From: Amycolatopsis acidicola
GTDB taxonomy: Bacteria; Actinomycetota; Actinomycetes; Mycobacteriales; Pseudonocardiaceae
Direction: 5' to 3'
NCBI RefSeq assembly: GCF_007713735.2
Contig: NZ_VMNW02000018.1
Span: 1-64,000 of the forward strand
Length of the DNA stretch: 64,000 nucleotides
Shown here: in pieces, positions 35,068 to 44,628 of the stretch
How positions within the stretch are numbered: position 1 is the first letter of the stretch
Layout of the letters: every line of letters begins with the position of its first letter
Translations under genes and position numbers: made by a program
The notes under the pieces: model-generated
Told to the model about the DNA's origin: nothing
The model's input: only the letters and a program-made list of their open reading frames with translations
Databases searched by the model: none

Positions 35068-36603
35068 TCACACCGCGCGAAGGTCTTCCTCCACCGCCTC
35101 CAGCTCGGCCGTCGTGCCCTGCACCTTGGGCCCGGTGAACCACTTCCGAGCCGAGGCCCACCACCAGATCGTGGCCCCGCCGAGCACGACGAGGAACGCG
35201 ACCGGCGTGTAGTTGAAGGTGCTCACGGTCACCGGCGACACCTGCGGCAGCATGAACAACACGAAGATCAACACGACCCACACCGTGGCGATGATCCCGA
35301 TCGGCCTGCCCCAGCGGCCGAGGTGCCACGGGCCGCGCTCGAACGCGTCGCCCTTGCGCACGCGCAGGAACACCGGGATCACGTACGCCACATACAGACC
35401 GACCGTCGCGATCGACGTGACCGCGGCGTACGCGGTGGCGCTCCACAAGTACGGCAGCGCGAGGATGAACGCGCCCACCGCGCCGAACCACACCGAGTTG
35501 GTCGGCGTCCGGGTGCGTTTGTTGATCCGGTGCCACAGCCGGGACCCCGGGATCGCGCCGTCGCGGGCGAAGGCGTAGATCATCCGCGAGTTCGCCGTCA
35601 CCGATGCCATGCCGCAGAACAGCTGCGCGCCGATCGCGATCAGCAGCAGGAACTTCCCGGTGGTGGCGCCGGCGGCGTCGATGAAGATCTGCGCCGGCGG
35701 CACCCCGGTGCTCGAGTTGACCGCGCCGTCGTAGTCCTGGATCGCGAAGGTGATCCCGATCAGCAGGATCCAGCCCGCGACCAGCGAGACGAGGATCGAG
35801 TTGATGATGCCGCGCGGGCCGGACCGGTCCGCCTGCCTGGTTTCCTCCGTCATGTGCGCCGACGCGTCGTAGCCCGTGAGCGTGTACTGCGCGACGAGCA
35901 GGCCGAGCGCGAACACATACGGCGCCGCGCCCCAGCCGGTCTGGTTCTCGAAATGGCCGAACACGAACGAAGCCGACTGGTGCTTCGCGGGCACGAACAC
36001 CAGCACCGCGACGATCACCAGCACGCCGATCAGATGCCACCACACGCTGACCCCGTTGAGCACCGACACCAGCCGCACGCCGAAGGTGTTCAGCAGTCCG
36101 TGCAACGCGAGGATGATCGCCAGCAGGATGATCGTGTGCCCCGGCGTCGCGGCGAAACCCCATTGCAGGTCAAGGAAAGCGTTGAGGAACAGCGCCGCGC
36201 CGAAGTCGATGCCCGCGGTGACCGCGACCTGGCCGATCAGGTTGAACCAGCCGGTGAACCAGGACCAGGCGGCGCCGCCGGACGGCGCGAGTTTCGCGGC
36301 CCAGTAGTAGAGCCCGCCCGCGGTGGGATAGCTGGAGCAGACCTCGGCCATGCCGAGGCCGATCAGGATGACGAACACCCCGACCAGCGGCCAGCCCCAG
36401 ATCATCGCCACCGGGCCGCCGGTCTTGAGGCCGAACCCGTAGAGGGTCAGGCAGCCCGACAGGATCGAGATGATGGTGAACGAGACGGCGAAGTTGGAGA
36501 ACGCCGACATCGTCCGCCTGAGTTCCTGGGCGTAACCGAGTTGATGAAGCCTCGCACTGTCGTCGTCCACCGGGCTCACCCCAAAGGTCTCCGAACGTTC
36601 CAT
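35068..36603 (-). CDS. APC family amino-acid permease
   Basis: The 511-residue protein has about twelve membrane helices and typical APC/AmaT-like segments: MSAFSNFAVSFTIISILSG, GWPLVGVFVILIGLGMAEVC, SSYPTAGGLYYWAAKLAP and LVAQYTLTGYDASAHMTEET, followed by SRMIYAFARDGAIPGSRLWH. The GABA permease / amino-acid permease group is the closest in style. The substrate is probably an amino acid or amine. It is followed by the antiporter and may be co-transcribed with it. Confidence 0.9.
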   Translation of the reverse strand: MERSETFGVSPVDDDSARLHQLGYAQELRRTMSAFSNFAVSFTIISILSGCLTLYGFGLKTGGPVAMIWGWPLVGVFVILIGLGMAEVCSSYPTAGGLYYWAAKLAPSGGAAWSWFTGWFNLIGQVAVTAGIDFGAALFLNAFLDLQWGFAATPGHTIILLAIILALHGLLNTFGVRLVSVLNGVSVWWHLIGVLVIVAVLVFVPAKHQSASFVFGHFENQTGWGAAPYVFALGLLVAQYTLTGYDASAHMTEETRQADRSGPRGIINSILVSLVAGWILLIGITFAIQDYDGAVNSSTGVPPAQIFIDAAGATTGKFLLLIAIGAQLFCGMASVTANSRMIYAFARDGAIPGSRLWHRINKRTRTPTNSVWFGAVGAFILALPYLWSATAYAAVTSIATVGLYVAYVIPVFLRVRKGDAFERGPWHLGRWGRPIGIIATVWVVLIFVLFMLPQVSPVTVSTFNYTPVAFLVVLGGATIWWWASARKWFTGPKVQGTTAELEAVEEDLRAV

Positions 36604-36643
36604 TGCGGAATCGGAGAAACCTAGCCCGGTGGACGAACGCGGG

Positions 36644-38164
36644 TCAAGCGGCTGTCTCAGTGGTGACCAATTCGGGATCCTCGGCGGGCGCGACCGGCTT
36701 CTTCGGCAGGAACAACGCCGGAATCAGGCACAACGCGATCAGCACCAGCGCCCACAGGAACGTGCTCGCGAACGCGTCCGCCGAGGCACCGGCCGCCATC
36801 GCGTGCGTCTGCGGGTTCATCAGCGCCACCGTCGCCGTCAGCTGCCCTTGCGACGTCGGGACTCCGAACTTCCCGGCGAGCAGGCTGGCCAGGATGATCG
36901 ACACCACCGCGGACCCGATGCCGCCCGCCGCCTGCTGGATGATGTTCATCGACGTAGACGCGCGGGCCACCGAACGCTGCGTGAGCGTCTGCAGCGCCGC
37001 GGCGCTGATCGGCATCATCGTCATGCCCATGCCGAGCCCCATCACGAACAACCCGGCCAGCAGCACCGGATACGGGGTCTCCGCGCCGACCTGGGTGAAC
37101 ACCGCGAGCCCGGCGAGGATCACCACGATCCCCGGCAGCACGATCTTGCCCGCGCCGATCTTGTCGGCGAGCCTGCCTGCGACCGGCATGGTGAGCATCG
37201 CGCCGATGCCCTGCGGCGCCAGCAGCAACCCGGCCTGCAGCGCGGATTCCCCGCGCACCAGCACGAAGTACGTCGGCAGCACGAGCATCGCGCCCATGAA
37301 CGCCACCATGAAGAAGGTCATGGTGATCATCGCTACCGAGAACGTCCTGTCCTTGAACAGCTTCAGGTCCACCAGCGGATTCGGGATCCGGGTGGCGCGC
37401 AGTACGAACGCGACGATCAGCGCCAGCCCCAGCAGCCCGGGCAGCCAGACGCTCAGCGAGCTGACGCCGCCCTCGGCCGGGATCTTGGAGACGCCGAAGA
37501 TCAGCAGCGCGAGCCCCGGCGAAAGCATCAGCATCCCGGGGAAGTCGAACCGCTCGGCCGCGCGCGGCTCGTCCTTCGGCAGGATCCGCCAGGCCAGCAG
37601 GAACGCGATCGCGCCGATCGGCACGTTGATGTAGAAGATCCAGCGCCAGCTCACCGCGTCGACCAGCCAGCCGCCGAGGATCGGGCCGCCGATGGGGCCG
37701 AGCAGCATCGGCACGCCCAGCACGGCCATCACCCTGCCGACCCGGTGCGGGCCCGCCGCCCTGGTCATGATCGTCATGCCGGCCGGCATCAGCATCCCGC
37801 CGCCGAGGCCCTGCAGCACCCGGAAGGCGATCAGCGACTCGATGTTCCACGCCATCCCGGCGAGCACCGAACCGAGCAGGAAAAGCCCGATGGACAACAG
37901 GTACGGCCGTTTGGTGCCGAAGCGGTCACACGCCCAGCCGGTGACCGGGATGACCGTGGCGAGCGCGAGCAGATAGCCCGTCACGACCCATTGGATCGTG
38001 TCGAGCGAGGTCTGGAACTGCAGCGTCAGCGCCTGCAGCGCGACGTTCACGACCGTGGTGTCCAGGATCGCCATGACGGCGCCGAGGACGACCACGCCCG
38101 CGACCTTCAGCACGGCGGAATCGAGTTTGCCGGAATCCGCCGGTCTGGCTTCGGCTGTAGTCAT
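36644..38164 (-). CDS. DHA2-type MFS multidrug exporter
   Basis: The 506-residue, 14-helix EmrB/QacA-type exporter shows AILDTTVVNVALQALTLQFQ in helix 1, WACDRFGTKRPYLLSIGLFL as the loop motif, and GPIGGPILGGWLVDAVSWRW as antiporter motif C with the downstream conserved WRW. It is of normal length, without the Ig-like repeats of the other DHA2 protein in this window. No regulator is adjacent. The region upstream to the GDPD stop (140 bp) holds no other feature. Confidence 0.92.
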   Translation of the reverse strand: MTTAEARPADSGKLDSAVLKVAGVVVLGAVMAILDTTVVNVALQALTLQFQTSLDTIQWVVTGYLLALATVIPVTGWACDRFGTKRPYLLSIGLFLLGSVLAGMAWNIESLIAFRVLQGLGGGMLMPAGMTIMTRAAGPHRVGRVMAVLGVPMLLGPIGGPILGGWLVDAVSWRWIFYINVPIGAIAFLLAWRILPKDEPRAAERFDFPGMLMLSPGLALLIFGVSKIPAEGGVSSLSVWLPGLLGLALIVAFVLRATRIPNPLVDLKLFKDRTFSVAMITMTFFMVAFMGAMLVLPTYFVLVRGESALQAGLLLAPQGIGAMLTMPVAGRLADKIGAGKIVLPGIVVILAGLAVFTQVGAETPYPVLLAGLFVMGLGMGMTMMPISAAALQTLTQRSVARASTSMNIIQQAAGGIGSAVVSIILASLLAGKFGVPTSQGQLTATVALMNPQTHAMAAGASADAFASTFLWALVLIALCLIPALFLPKKPVAPAEDPELVTTETAA

Positions 38165-38304
38165 GAGGTCCGTTTCTCGCTGGAAGATGGGCAGACGGCA
38201 GCCGAAGAAGCACTGCTGCCCCCGCGAGAACCCCCTCGACCTGTCCCGAGATTAGCGAAACGGAAAAACCCGGCGCCACCTTTTTTCGCTTTCGGCAAAT
38301 ATGG

Positions 38305-39396
38305 TCACGAACCGCTCACCGACAGCAACGCCGTGTCCGGCTGATCGGCGAAGAAGCCGTCGATACCTGTTGCCAGGAAAGCGGATTCCTCCGCGAAAAT
38401 GTTTCCGTACCGCGTCTTGTCGGCGGACGAACGCAGGTTCGCCGGCAGGAAGTTGTTCTCGTTGCGGAAGGTGTACGGCGCCACCTTCAGCCCGGCCTGA
38501 TGGGCGTCGCGCACCAGCGAGGTCGGTGCGGTCAGGTTGCCGGCGGCGTCGAGCGGGATGATCTGCGACTTGTCCGGGCCGAGGTAGTCGGCGTAGGTGG
38601 CGACCTCCTTGAGTCCGGCCGGGGTGACCAGATCCGCGTAGGTTCGCTTGTCCCCCTTGGCAACGAAGTCCGCGGGGGCGCCGGCGGCCGACGTCAGCTG
38701 CAGCAGCGGGACACGCACCTGCTTGCTCAGCGCCTGCAGGTTCGAAACCTCGAAGGACTGGATGACCACGGGCGCGTCCTTCTTGTTCAACCCGTTGCGG
38801 TTCAGGATGTCCACGAGCTTCTCCTCGGTCGGATTGCCGATCGAGGAGAAGTAGGTGGAATGCTTGACCTCGGGGTACGTGCCCAGCGTCCGGTGCAGCT
38901 CGCGGCCGAGGCGCTGGGTCAGGTCCAGCACCTCCTGATAGGTCGGGATCTGCCACAGTCCGTTGTAGATCGTGTTGTTCGGCCGCACGTCCGGGATGCG
39001 CTCGGTCGCCCGCAGCGTCTTCAGCTCGGCGAGGGTGAAGTCCTCGGTGAACCAGCCCGTCATGCTCACGCCGTCGATGACCTTGGTGGTCTTGCGCGAG
39101 GCGAACTCCGGGTGCCGCGCGACGTCCGTGGTGCCGCCGATCTCCGGCTCGTGCCGGGCGACGAGCTGCCCGTCCTTGGTGGGCACCAGGTCGACGTCCA
39201 CCCAGTTCACGCCCTGGCGGAAGGCCAGCTCGTACGACGCGAGCGTGTGCTCCGGCCGGTAGCCGGGCGCGCCGCGATGCCCGACGACCACCGGGCCGTC
39301 GTCGGCGGGCCTGCTGTCCTCGGCCGCCGTCGAGGAACCGGCCACGCCGAGCAGGCTGAGCCCGGACAACAGCGCCACCACCCATCGTTTCCGCAT
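38305..39396 (-). CDS. Secreted glycerophosphodiester phosphodiesterase
   Basis: The 363-residue protein has a signal peptide (MRKRWVVALLSGLSLLGVAG, cleavage near TAA-EDS) and a GDPD TIM barrel. The His/Arg/Glu motif VVGHRGAPGYRPEHTLASYE, the metal ligands in VDVDLVPTKDGQLVARHEPE, and the C-terminal GIDGFFADQPDTAL are all present. It hydrolyses glycerophosphodiesters to glycerol-3-phosphate and an alcohol for phosphate or carbon scavenging. The ATG at 39396 begins the signal sequence. It is divergent from purD. Confidence 0.92.
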   Translation of the reverse strand: MRKRWVVALLSGLSLLGVAGSSTAAEDSRPADDGPVVVGHRGAPGYRPEHTLASYELAFRQGVNWVDVDLVPTKDGQLVARHEPEIGGTTDVARHPEFASRKTTKVIDGVSMTGWFTEDFTLAELKTLRATERIPDVRPNNTIYNGLWQIPTYQEVLDLTQRLGRELHRTLGTYPEVKHSTYFSSIGNPTEEKLVDILNRNGLNKKDAPVVIQSFEVSNLQALSKQVRVPLLQLTSAAGAPADFVAKGDKRTYADLVTPAGLKEVATYADYLGPDKSQIIPLDAAGNLTAPTSLVRDAHQAGLKVAPYTFRNENNFLPANLRSSADKTRYGNIFAEESAFLATGIDGFFADQPDTALLSVSGS

Positions 39397-39521
39397 GCTC
39401 GACCAACCTCCGCATAGGGGATCTTCGGGACGTCGGGGGCCACTCTCACCGCCGCGCACTACCGGCGCCAGTCGGGCGCCCGACGCCCCGGCGACCGGCA
39501 GGTGAACGGAACGTGCTGTTC

Positions 39522-39544
39522 AGGGCCGTCTAGGGTTAGGCCCT
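39522..39544 (+). promoter_or_regulatory. purD promoter region with inverted repeat, probably leaderless
   Basis: TAGGGT (39531-39536) looks like a -10 box 8 bp before the GTG start, leaving no room for a ribosome site, so the purD mRNA is probably leaderless. AGGGCC (39522-39527) and GGCCCT (39539-39544) form an inverted repeat around it. The stretch GGGCCGTCTAGGGTTAGGCC resembles GGGCCGTCTACGCTTGGGCC just before purB. Confidence 0.45.
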
Positions 39545-40813
39545 GTGCGAGTTCTCGTTATCGGGTCCGGTGCCCGTGAACATGCCCTTGTCCTCGCCGC
39601 CGCTCACGATCCGGCGGTGACCGCGATCGCGTGCGCCCCCGGCAACGCGGGCACCGCGGCCGTCGCCGAGCAGCTCGGCGTCGACGTGGCGAATCCGGCC
39701 GCCGTGGTCGAGGTGGCCACCGGCTGGAAGGCCGATCTCGTCGTGATCGGGCCGGAGGTGCCGCTCGTCGCGGGCGCCGCCGACGCGGTGCGGAAGGCCG
39801 GTATCGCCTGCTTCGGCCCGTCCGCGGCCGCGGCCAGGATCGAGGGCTCGAAAGCTTTCGCCAAGGACGTGATGGCGGCCGCGAAGGTGGCCACGGCGCA
39901 CAGCGAGATCGTCGACAACCCCGCCCACCTCGACGCGGCGCTGAGCCGCTTCGGCCCCACCTGGGTGGTCAAGGACGACGGGCTCGCCGCCGGCAAGGGC
40001 GTCGTCGTGACCACCGACTACGACCAGGCGCGGGCGCACGCGATGACGCTGCTCGACGGTGGCCACCCGGTCCTCCTGGAGTCCTTTTTGGACGGTCCGG
40101 AGGTCTCGCTGTTCTGCCTCGTGGACGGCCGCACCGTGGTGCCGCTGCTGCCGGCGCAGGACTTCAAGCGTGTCGGCGACGGGGACGCGGGCCCGAACAC
40201 CGGCGGCATGGGCGCGTACGCGCCGCTGCCGTGGGCGCCCGATGGCCTGGTCGAGCAGATCGTCGCCGAGATCGTGCAGCCGGTGGTCGACGAGCTCGCC
40301 GCGCGCGAGACCCCGTTCTCCGGCCTGCTCTACGCCGGGCTGGTGCTGACCTCCGAAGGCTCGCAGGTCATCGAGTTCAACTGCCGCTTCGGCGACCCGG
40401 AAACGCAGGTGGTGCTGGCGCTGCTGGAGACACCGCTGGCCGGGCTGCTCAACGCCGTCGCCACGGGCACCCTCGCCGAACAGCCGCCGCTGCGCTGGCA
40501 CAACGGCGCGGCGGTCACCGTGGTCATCGCGGCCGACGGCTACCCGGGCGTCCCCCGCGCCGGGGACGTCATCACCGGCGGCGAGGCCGAGGGCGTGCTG
40601 CACGCCGGCACCCGCCGCCGTGACGACGGTGCCGTGGTCGCGCACGGCGGCCGGGTGCTGTCCGTCGTGGGCGCGGGGCCGGATCTCCGCGCCGCCCGCG
40701 AGGAGGCGTACGCGCGGGTCGCGAAGGTGCACCTCGCCGGTTCGCACCACCGCACGGACATCGGGCTGCGCGCGGCCGAGGGCGAAGTCACCGTCCCGGC
40801 TCGGCGGAACTGA
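39545..40813 (+). CDS. purD: Phosphoribosylamine-glycine ligase (GARS)
   Basis: The 422-residue ATP-grasp enzyme makes glycinamide ribonucleotide in de novo purine synthesis. Seen: [20 protein letters not shown] at the N-terminus, [20 protein letters not shown], the ATP-grasp strand [20 protein letters not shown], the signature [13 protein letters not shown], and the Mg/ATP-binding [20 protein letters not shown]. Length is normal. The GTG start is preferred because no other start fits the conserved N-terminus. It is divergent from the GDPD gene and upstream of a type VII secretion cassette on the same strand. Confidence 0.97.
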   Translation: MRVLVIGSGAREHALVLAAAHDPAVTAIACAPGNAGTAAVAEQLGVDVANPAAVVEVATGWKADLVVIGPEVPLVAGAADAVRKAGIACFGPSAAAARIEGSKAFAKDVMAAAKVATAHSEIVDNPAHLDAALSRFGPTWVVKDDGLAAGKGVVVTTDYDQARAHAMTLLDGGHPVLLESFLDGPEVSLFCLVDGRTVVPLLPAQDFKRVGDGDAGPNTGGMGAYAPLPWAPDGLVEQIVAEIVQPVVDELAARETPFSGLLYAGLVLTSEGSQVIEFNCRFGDPETQVVLALLETPLAGLLNAVATGTLAEQPPLRWHNGAAVTVVIAADGYPGVPRAGDVITGGEAEGVLHAGTRRRDDGAVVAHGGRVLSVVGAGPDLRAAREEAYARVAKVHLAGSHHRTDIGLRAAEGEVTVPARRN

Positions 40814-40834
40814 ACCCCCGTTGACGCTCGCGTT

Positions 40835-40866
40835 GGTAGCCTTTCCCCGGGAACCGGTTGGCTACC
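40835..40866 (+). terminator. Hairpin between purD and the T7SS cassette
   Basis: GGTAGCC (40835-40841) pairs with GGCTACC (40860-40866) across an 18-bp loop that contains the inner pair TTCC/GGAA. A smaller palindrome, TACCG-T-CGGTA (40863-40873), overlaps its right arm. It may end purD transcription or mark the promoter/operator of the following genes. Confidence 0.35.
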
Positions 40867-40892
40867 GTCGGTAACGTGAGGTGGGTCCGGCA

Positions 40893-41276
40893 ATGGCAGA
40901 GAACACCGTCAGCGCGCTGAGCACGGCCGTGCCCGCGGTCCCCGGACTGCTGGACATCAAGGTCGAACCCGAACACCTGCTGCAGGTCGCCAAGATCGTG
41001 AACGACGAGGCGGACGCACTCGACGACCGCACCCGGCAGCTGCTCGTCGAGCTGAACATCGACGCGCCGGCGACGGACGTGGTCAGCTCCACGGCGTCCG
41101 ACGCGTGGAACAGGCTGGTCGCCCGCGGCGACGGTTCCTACGCGCACCGGGTGCAGAACTACATCAGGGGCCTGCGGCAGCTGTCCCGCCAGCTTCGCGA
41201 GGCGGCGCAGCACTACCAGGCGGGCGAGGACGAGAAGATCGCGGCGTTCGGGGACCGCGATGGCAGCCAAGGCTGA
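40893..41276 (+). CDS. EspC-like (T7SS ESX-associated) helical protein
   Basis: The 127-residue protein matches the layout of EspC-type type VII secretion proteins: LDIKVEPEHLLQVAKIVNDE, ADALDDRTRQLL, a short polar hinge, then RVQNYIRGLRQLSRQLREAA and the tail AAQHYQAGEDEKIAAFG, a Y-x(n)-DE-like ending reminiscent of secretion signals. It probably folds as a helical hairpin and is a substrate or structural partner of an ESX system. GAGGTG lies upstream of the ATG. The following lipoprotein gene overlaps it by 17 bases, so the genes are coupled. Confidence 0.65.
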   Translation: MAENTVSALSTAVPAVPGLLDIKVEPEHLLQVAKIVNDEADALDDRTRQLLVELNIDAPATDVVSSTASDAWNRLVARGDGSYAHRVQNYIRGLRQLSRQLREAAQHYQAGEDEKIAAFGDRDGSQG

Positions 41277-41838
41277 GGCCGCCGCGGCTGGCCTGCTCGC
41301 GATGATCACCCTCGGTGGCTGCACGACGAGCGTGGCCGGGGTGGCCGACCCGCCGTCGTCCGCTTCCGCCGTGCCGCGATTGGCCGCGCGCACGAAGGAC
41401 CTTTCGCTGCAAGGGGTTGACCCGTGCACGCTGCTCACCGCGCCCCAGCTGACCGAGCTGAAGGAGAACGGCGCGCCGCGGCAGGCTCCCCAGCGCGACG
41501 GGCCCACCTGCGCGTTCGACGTGGACGCCACGGCGCCCTCGTACACCTACTACCTGGAGACGGTCACGACAGCCGACATCGAGGACTGGCTGTCCGGCGG
41601 TCACCACAAGACGAGCATGACCCAGCAGCCGGTGTCCGTGCCCGGATTCCCGGCGCTGGTGAACTTCGCGCCCAGCAACGGGATCCAGGACTGCGAGGCG
41701 CTCGTCGGGGTCGCGCCGGGGCAGACGCTGCGCGCCGAAACCGCCCCGGACGACAGTTCGTTCAGTCAGCAGCAGCTCTGCGACATGGCCACGAACGTGG
41801 CGAAAATGGCCGTCCAGACCTTGGAGACGTTGCGGTGA
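41260..41838 (+). CDS. DUF3558 family lipoprotein
   Basis: The 192-residue protein has a short signal and lipobox (GLLAMITLGGCTTSVAGVAD). The DUF3558 core follows: VDPCTLLTAPQLTELKENGA, GPTCAFDV and, near the end, SFSQQQLCDMATNVAKMAV, with the cysteines expected to pair. DUF3558 proteins are cell-surface lipoproteins of actinomycetes without known activity. The location between EspC-like and PPE-like genes, with overlapping ends on both sides, suggests a role at the membrane in this secretion cassette. Confidence 0.82.
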   Translation: MAAKAEAAAAGLLAMITLGGCTTSVAGVADPPSSASAVPRLAARTKDLSLQGVDPCTLLTAPQLTELKENGAPRQAPQRDGPTCAFDVDATAPSYTYYLETVTTADIEDWLSGGHHKTSMTQQPVSVPGFPALVNFAPSNGIQDCEALVGVAPGQTLRAETAPDDSSFSQQQLCDMATNVAKMAVQTLETLR

Positions 41839-43430
41839 CCACCTTCGACAGCAGCCAATACGACATCCCGACGCTGATCGCCAAACTGCGGGACCAGCGC
41901 TTCGACGGCTACGACGCCGAAAGCCTCGCCCGCGAGGTCGAGAAGTTCCGCGGCGGTGGCGGCACGGCGAGCATGGGCGACGCGGTGGACGCGCTGAAGC
42001 AGATCGCGGGCGCGCTGTCGCACACCGACACCACGTTGCGGGACCAGCTGAAGGCGCTCGGCGTCACGTGGGAGAGCAAGGCCGGCGGGCAGGCCAGCGC
42101 GGTACTCGCCGATCAGGCCGGATTTTCCAGTGATGCCAACACGAAGGTCGCGCAGGCGGCGCAGCTGATCTTCGAGCAGGGCGAGGCGTTCAGCCGTACC
42201 AAGAACAAGCTGCCGGACCCGGACGCGCTGCGCCAGGGCGGCGGCACGTACTCGGCCACGGATTCGCTGTTCAGCCTGTTCGGGTTCGAGACCGACCACG
42301 CGAAGGCGGTGCGCGGCAGTATCGAGGCGCAGGCGCAGGCCATCGACGCGCTCAACGACTACGCGCACGACACCGGCGACTACCTGTCTTCGTCGCAGCC
42401 GGTGGGCGAACCACAGTCGATGGAGACCTTCGCTTCGCCGGGCGCGGCCGCGCAATCCGTTGGCACGCCGTCGATCCAGCCCGTGCCGCCGGTCTCTTCG
42501 GTGCCGGACACGTCGCCGACGGTCGCGGCGGGTGCGAAGGACGCACCGGTGGCGCACTCCACGCCGGTCGTCCACCAGGCCCCGGTGTCCTCCGCCCCGG
42601 CGGCGAGCGCGCCGACCCCGGCGATGGGGATCGTCGCGCCGTCGAGCGGTTCCTCGGCGACAGCGCCACAGTCCACGGCGCCGAGTTCCACGAACGTCAC
42701 CCCGGTCACGGCCCCGATCAGCGGGACGTCCGGCGGGCAGAAGCCCGGCGCGACAGGGGAAACGCAGCGGCCAGGCGGAATTCCCCAGGGCAGCGGGGCC
42801 ACTCAGGTCGGCCCGGGCGGCAGCACGCTGACGCCCGGCGGCCCGGTCACCGGCGGCCCGGTCACCGGTGGCGCGCCCGGGGGTGCGCCCGCCGGCGACA
42901 GGTCGGCATCGGCCTGGGGTAAACCCGGTGCGGTGGAAGGAAAGCCGGGTGGCAGCGGGGAATCCTCCGCGCTGGGCAAGGGAAAGGTGTTCGGTTCGTC
43001 GCCGATCAGCTCCTCGTCGACGAACGTCGGCCCCGGCCTGACCAACGTCCGCGCGGCCGGTGTCGGCAGCGTCGCCGAGGGCGCCCCGGCGATCGGTGCC
43101 GCTGGCGCGGGCGGCGCGACCAGCGGCGAGAACGAGCGGCCCGGCCGTGGGTTCGGCAAGAACACCGACGCCGGCAAGCGGGTGCACAAACTGCCGGTCG
43201 GCGACCTGCCGGAGGAGGAAGAGGCCCAGCTCGCGAAGAAGGCGGCCCCGGAGCCGCCGAGCCGCGAGCGCACCAGGTCGATCCTCGAACCGGCCGCCAC
43301 GCAGGACGGCGAGGAGGACGGTGAGCACATCCGCCGGTTCGGCGTGGACGACCGGGACCTGTTCACCGACCAGCGGGGCGTCTCGCCGGACGTGATCGGT
43401 GAGCGCGCGGTGCCGGACGACCGCCCGTGA
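41835..43430 (+). CDS. PPE-like / WXG-type T7SS substrate with Pro-Gly-Ser-rich region
   Basis: The 531-residue protein has a helical N-terminal domain (~1-185) with DAVDALKQIAGALSHTDTTL, ALGVTWESKAGGQASAVLAD (a WES turn at the position of the WxG motif) and IEAQAQAIDALNDYAHD. A long low-complexity region (~190-430) rich in Pro, Ser, Thr and Gly with TGGPVTGG repeats follows, then a charged C-terminus (VGDLPEEEEAQLAKKAAPEP, RRFGVDDRDLFTDQRGVSPD) conserved in look with actinomycete PPE-like proteins. The GTG start overlaps the lipoprotein stop by 4 bases. Confidence 0.75.
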   Translation: MTTFDSSQYDIPTLIAKLRDQRFDGYDAESLAREVEKFRGGGGTASMGDAVDALKQIAGALSHTDTTLRDQLKALGVTWESKAGGQASAVLADQAGFSSDANTKVAQAAQLIFEQGEAFSRTKNKLPDPDALRQGGGTYSATDSLFSLFGFETDHAKAVRGSIEAQAQAIDALNDYAHDTGDYLSSSQPVGEPQSMETFASPGAAAQSVGTPSIQPVPPVSSVPDTSPTVAAGAKDAPVAHSTPVVHQAPVSSAPAASAPTPAMGIVAPSSGSSATAPQSTAPSSTNVTPVTAPISGTSGGQKPGATGETQRPGGIPQGSGATQVGPGGSTLTPGGPVTGGPVTGGAPGGAPAGDRSASAWGKPGAVEGKPGGSGESSALGKGKVFGSSPISSSSTNVGPGLTNVRAAGVGSVAEGAPAIGAAGAGGATSGENERPGRGFGKNTDAGKRVHKLPVGDLPEEEEAQLAKKAAPEPPSRERTRSILEPAATQDGEEDGEHIRRFGVDDRDLFTDQRGVSPDVIGERAVPDDRP

Positions 43431-44185
43431 CCACCAAACTGTCCACTTTGGAATTCGATGTGCTGTGGGAGTCCGCGAAACTCCCGCCGCCCCATCCGGC
43501 GCTGCGCGTGCTCAGCCCCGGCCGCACCCACACCGAGCGGCGCGAGCTGGTCGGCAAGGCGTGGAAATCGCTCGGCGCGCGCGGGCTCGCCCGCGGGGAC
43601 AGGGCCTCCGGTGAGCTGGTCGACCAGCTCAACCTGCTGGCCAACCCCAAGGTGAGCATCGACGTCTGGGTGTGGAGCGACCGCGAGATCAAGGGGCTGG
43701 CCGTGAGCACGGGCAGCCAGGCGCTGCTCGGCGTGGTCGATCGCGGCGAAGTGTGGCTGATCCCGGCGCGGGACACGTCGCTGCCGCAGTCCGCGGTTTC
43801 GGTCGCCGGGGAGCTGGCGCCCGGGGTCGGCCATTCGGTGAGCCTGCCGCACGGCCTGCTGCGCACGGCTGACTCCGAGGCCAAGGGCGATCCGAAAGCG
43901 CTGGTCACGGCATTGGAGGACAAGGGCGTCGAACTGTGGCAGGCGCAGGAGCTGGCCGGGATGATGGTCGGCGTGCTCGCGCGTGGCCAGTTCGGGGTGG
44001 AACGCCTCGGCCGCGACGGCGCGATGCACCGGGCGGGCCGGGTGATCGCCTTCCACGACACCGACGCCGGGCGGTACCTCGTCCAGCTCGGCGGGGGCGG
44101 TGACGGGCAGGACTGGCTGACCGTCGCGCCCGCGGACAACAACCTGCTCGCGACGCGGGTGTGGGAATTGCTGGAAGAGGTGTGA
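43427..44185 (+). CDS. EspG-family ESX secretion chaperone
   Basis: The 252-residue protein matches the EspG family: LSTLEFDVLWESAKLPPPHP at the N-terminus, LSPGRTHTERRELVGKAWKS, IDVWVWSDREIKGLAVSTGS, a central GVVDRGEVWLIP strand and VGVLARGQFGVERLGRDG. EspG proteins bind the tip of their cognate PPE (or PPE-like) substrate and deliver it to the ESX machine. The start overlaps the PPE-like stop by 4 bases, which strongly supports a chaperone-substrate pair. Length is normal for the family. Confidence 0.88.
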   Translation: MTTKLSTLEFDVLWESAKLPPPHPALRVLSPGRTHTERRELVGKAWKSLGARGLARGDRASGELVDQLNLLANPKVSIDVWVWSDREIKGLAVSTGSQALLGVVDRGEVWLIPARDTSLPQSAVSVAGELAPGVGHSVSLPHGLLRTADSEAKGDPKALVTALEDKGVELWQAQELAGMMVGVLARGQFGVERLGRDGAMHRAGRVIAFHDTDAGRYLVQLGGGGDGQDWLTVAPADNNLLATRVWELLEEV

Positions 44186-44280
44186 GCACCCGTTTCCGGT
44201 GCTAGAAAGAGTCCGGAACCGGTGCTCCCGCGGGAGCGTCCGAGCTGAGAGAAGCAGCCGCGCGAAGGGGGATGACAGGC

Positions 44281-44628
44281 GTGCCGCAGCAGAGCGATCC
44301 GGACTCGTTGGAGCACGTGGCGGGCAAGGTGGAAGTCCTGCACGATCACTTCAAGGACTCCAAGGCCAAGATGACCGGGGTGACGGGGCAGAACCCGTTC
44401 GGCGAGATCAAGCACCCCGACACCCGCCCCGGCGAGCCGCACCCCTCGGAGCACGCGGTACAGGCGCTCGGGAATTTCAAGGACCGGATGCACAGCCAGT
44501 TCGACGCGGCGGCGGACCTGATGAAGTCCTCGGGCGGCGCGCTGCGCGAGGCGGCGAAGGCGTTGCGCGAAGCCGATAACGCGGCGAAGGACAGCCTGAC
44601 CGTCAAGGACGGAAGTCTGGACACATGA
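44281..44628 (+). CDS. Small helical WXG100-like / ESX-associated protein
   Basis: The 115-residue protein has two predicted helices, SLEHVAGKVEVLHDHFKDSK and NFKDRMHSQFDAAADLMKSS with GGALREAAKALREADNAAKD, joined by a loop containing GQNPFGEIKHPDTRPGEPH. This resembles WXG100 relatives without a canonical WxG. GTG 44281 is favoured because AAGGGGGA lies 8 bp before it; ATG 44272 would sit directly on that site. It overlaps the following gene by 4 bases and may be the partner of the WXG100-transglycosylase fusion. Confidence 0.65.
   Translation: MPQQSDPDSLEHVAGKVEVLHDHFKDSKAKMTGVTGQNPFGEIKHPDTRPGEPHPSEHAVQALGNFKDRMHSQFDAAADLMKSSGGALREAAKALREADNAAKDSLTVKDGSLDT

Noticed and set aside
39397..39544. 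Riboswitch upstream of purD
   Set aside because: No purine-aptamer-like pairing was found; GTCGGGCGCCCGAC at 39471-39484 is a simple palindrome and the start looks leaderless.
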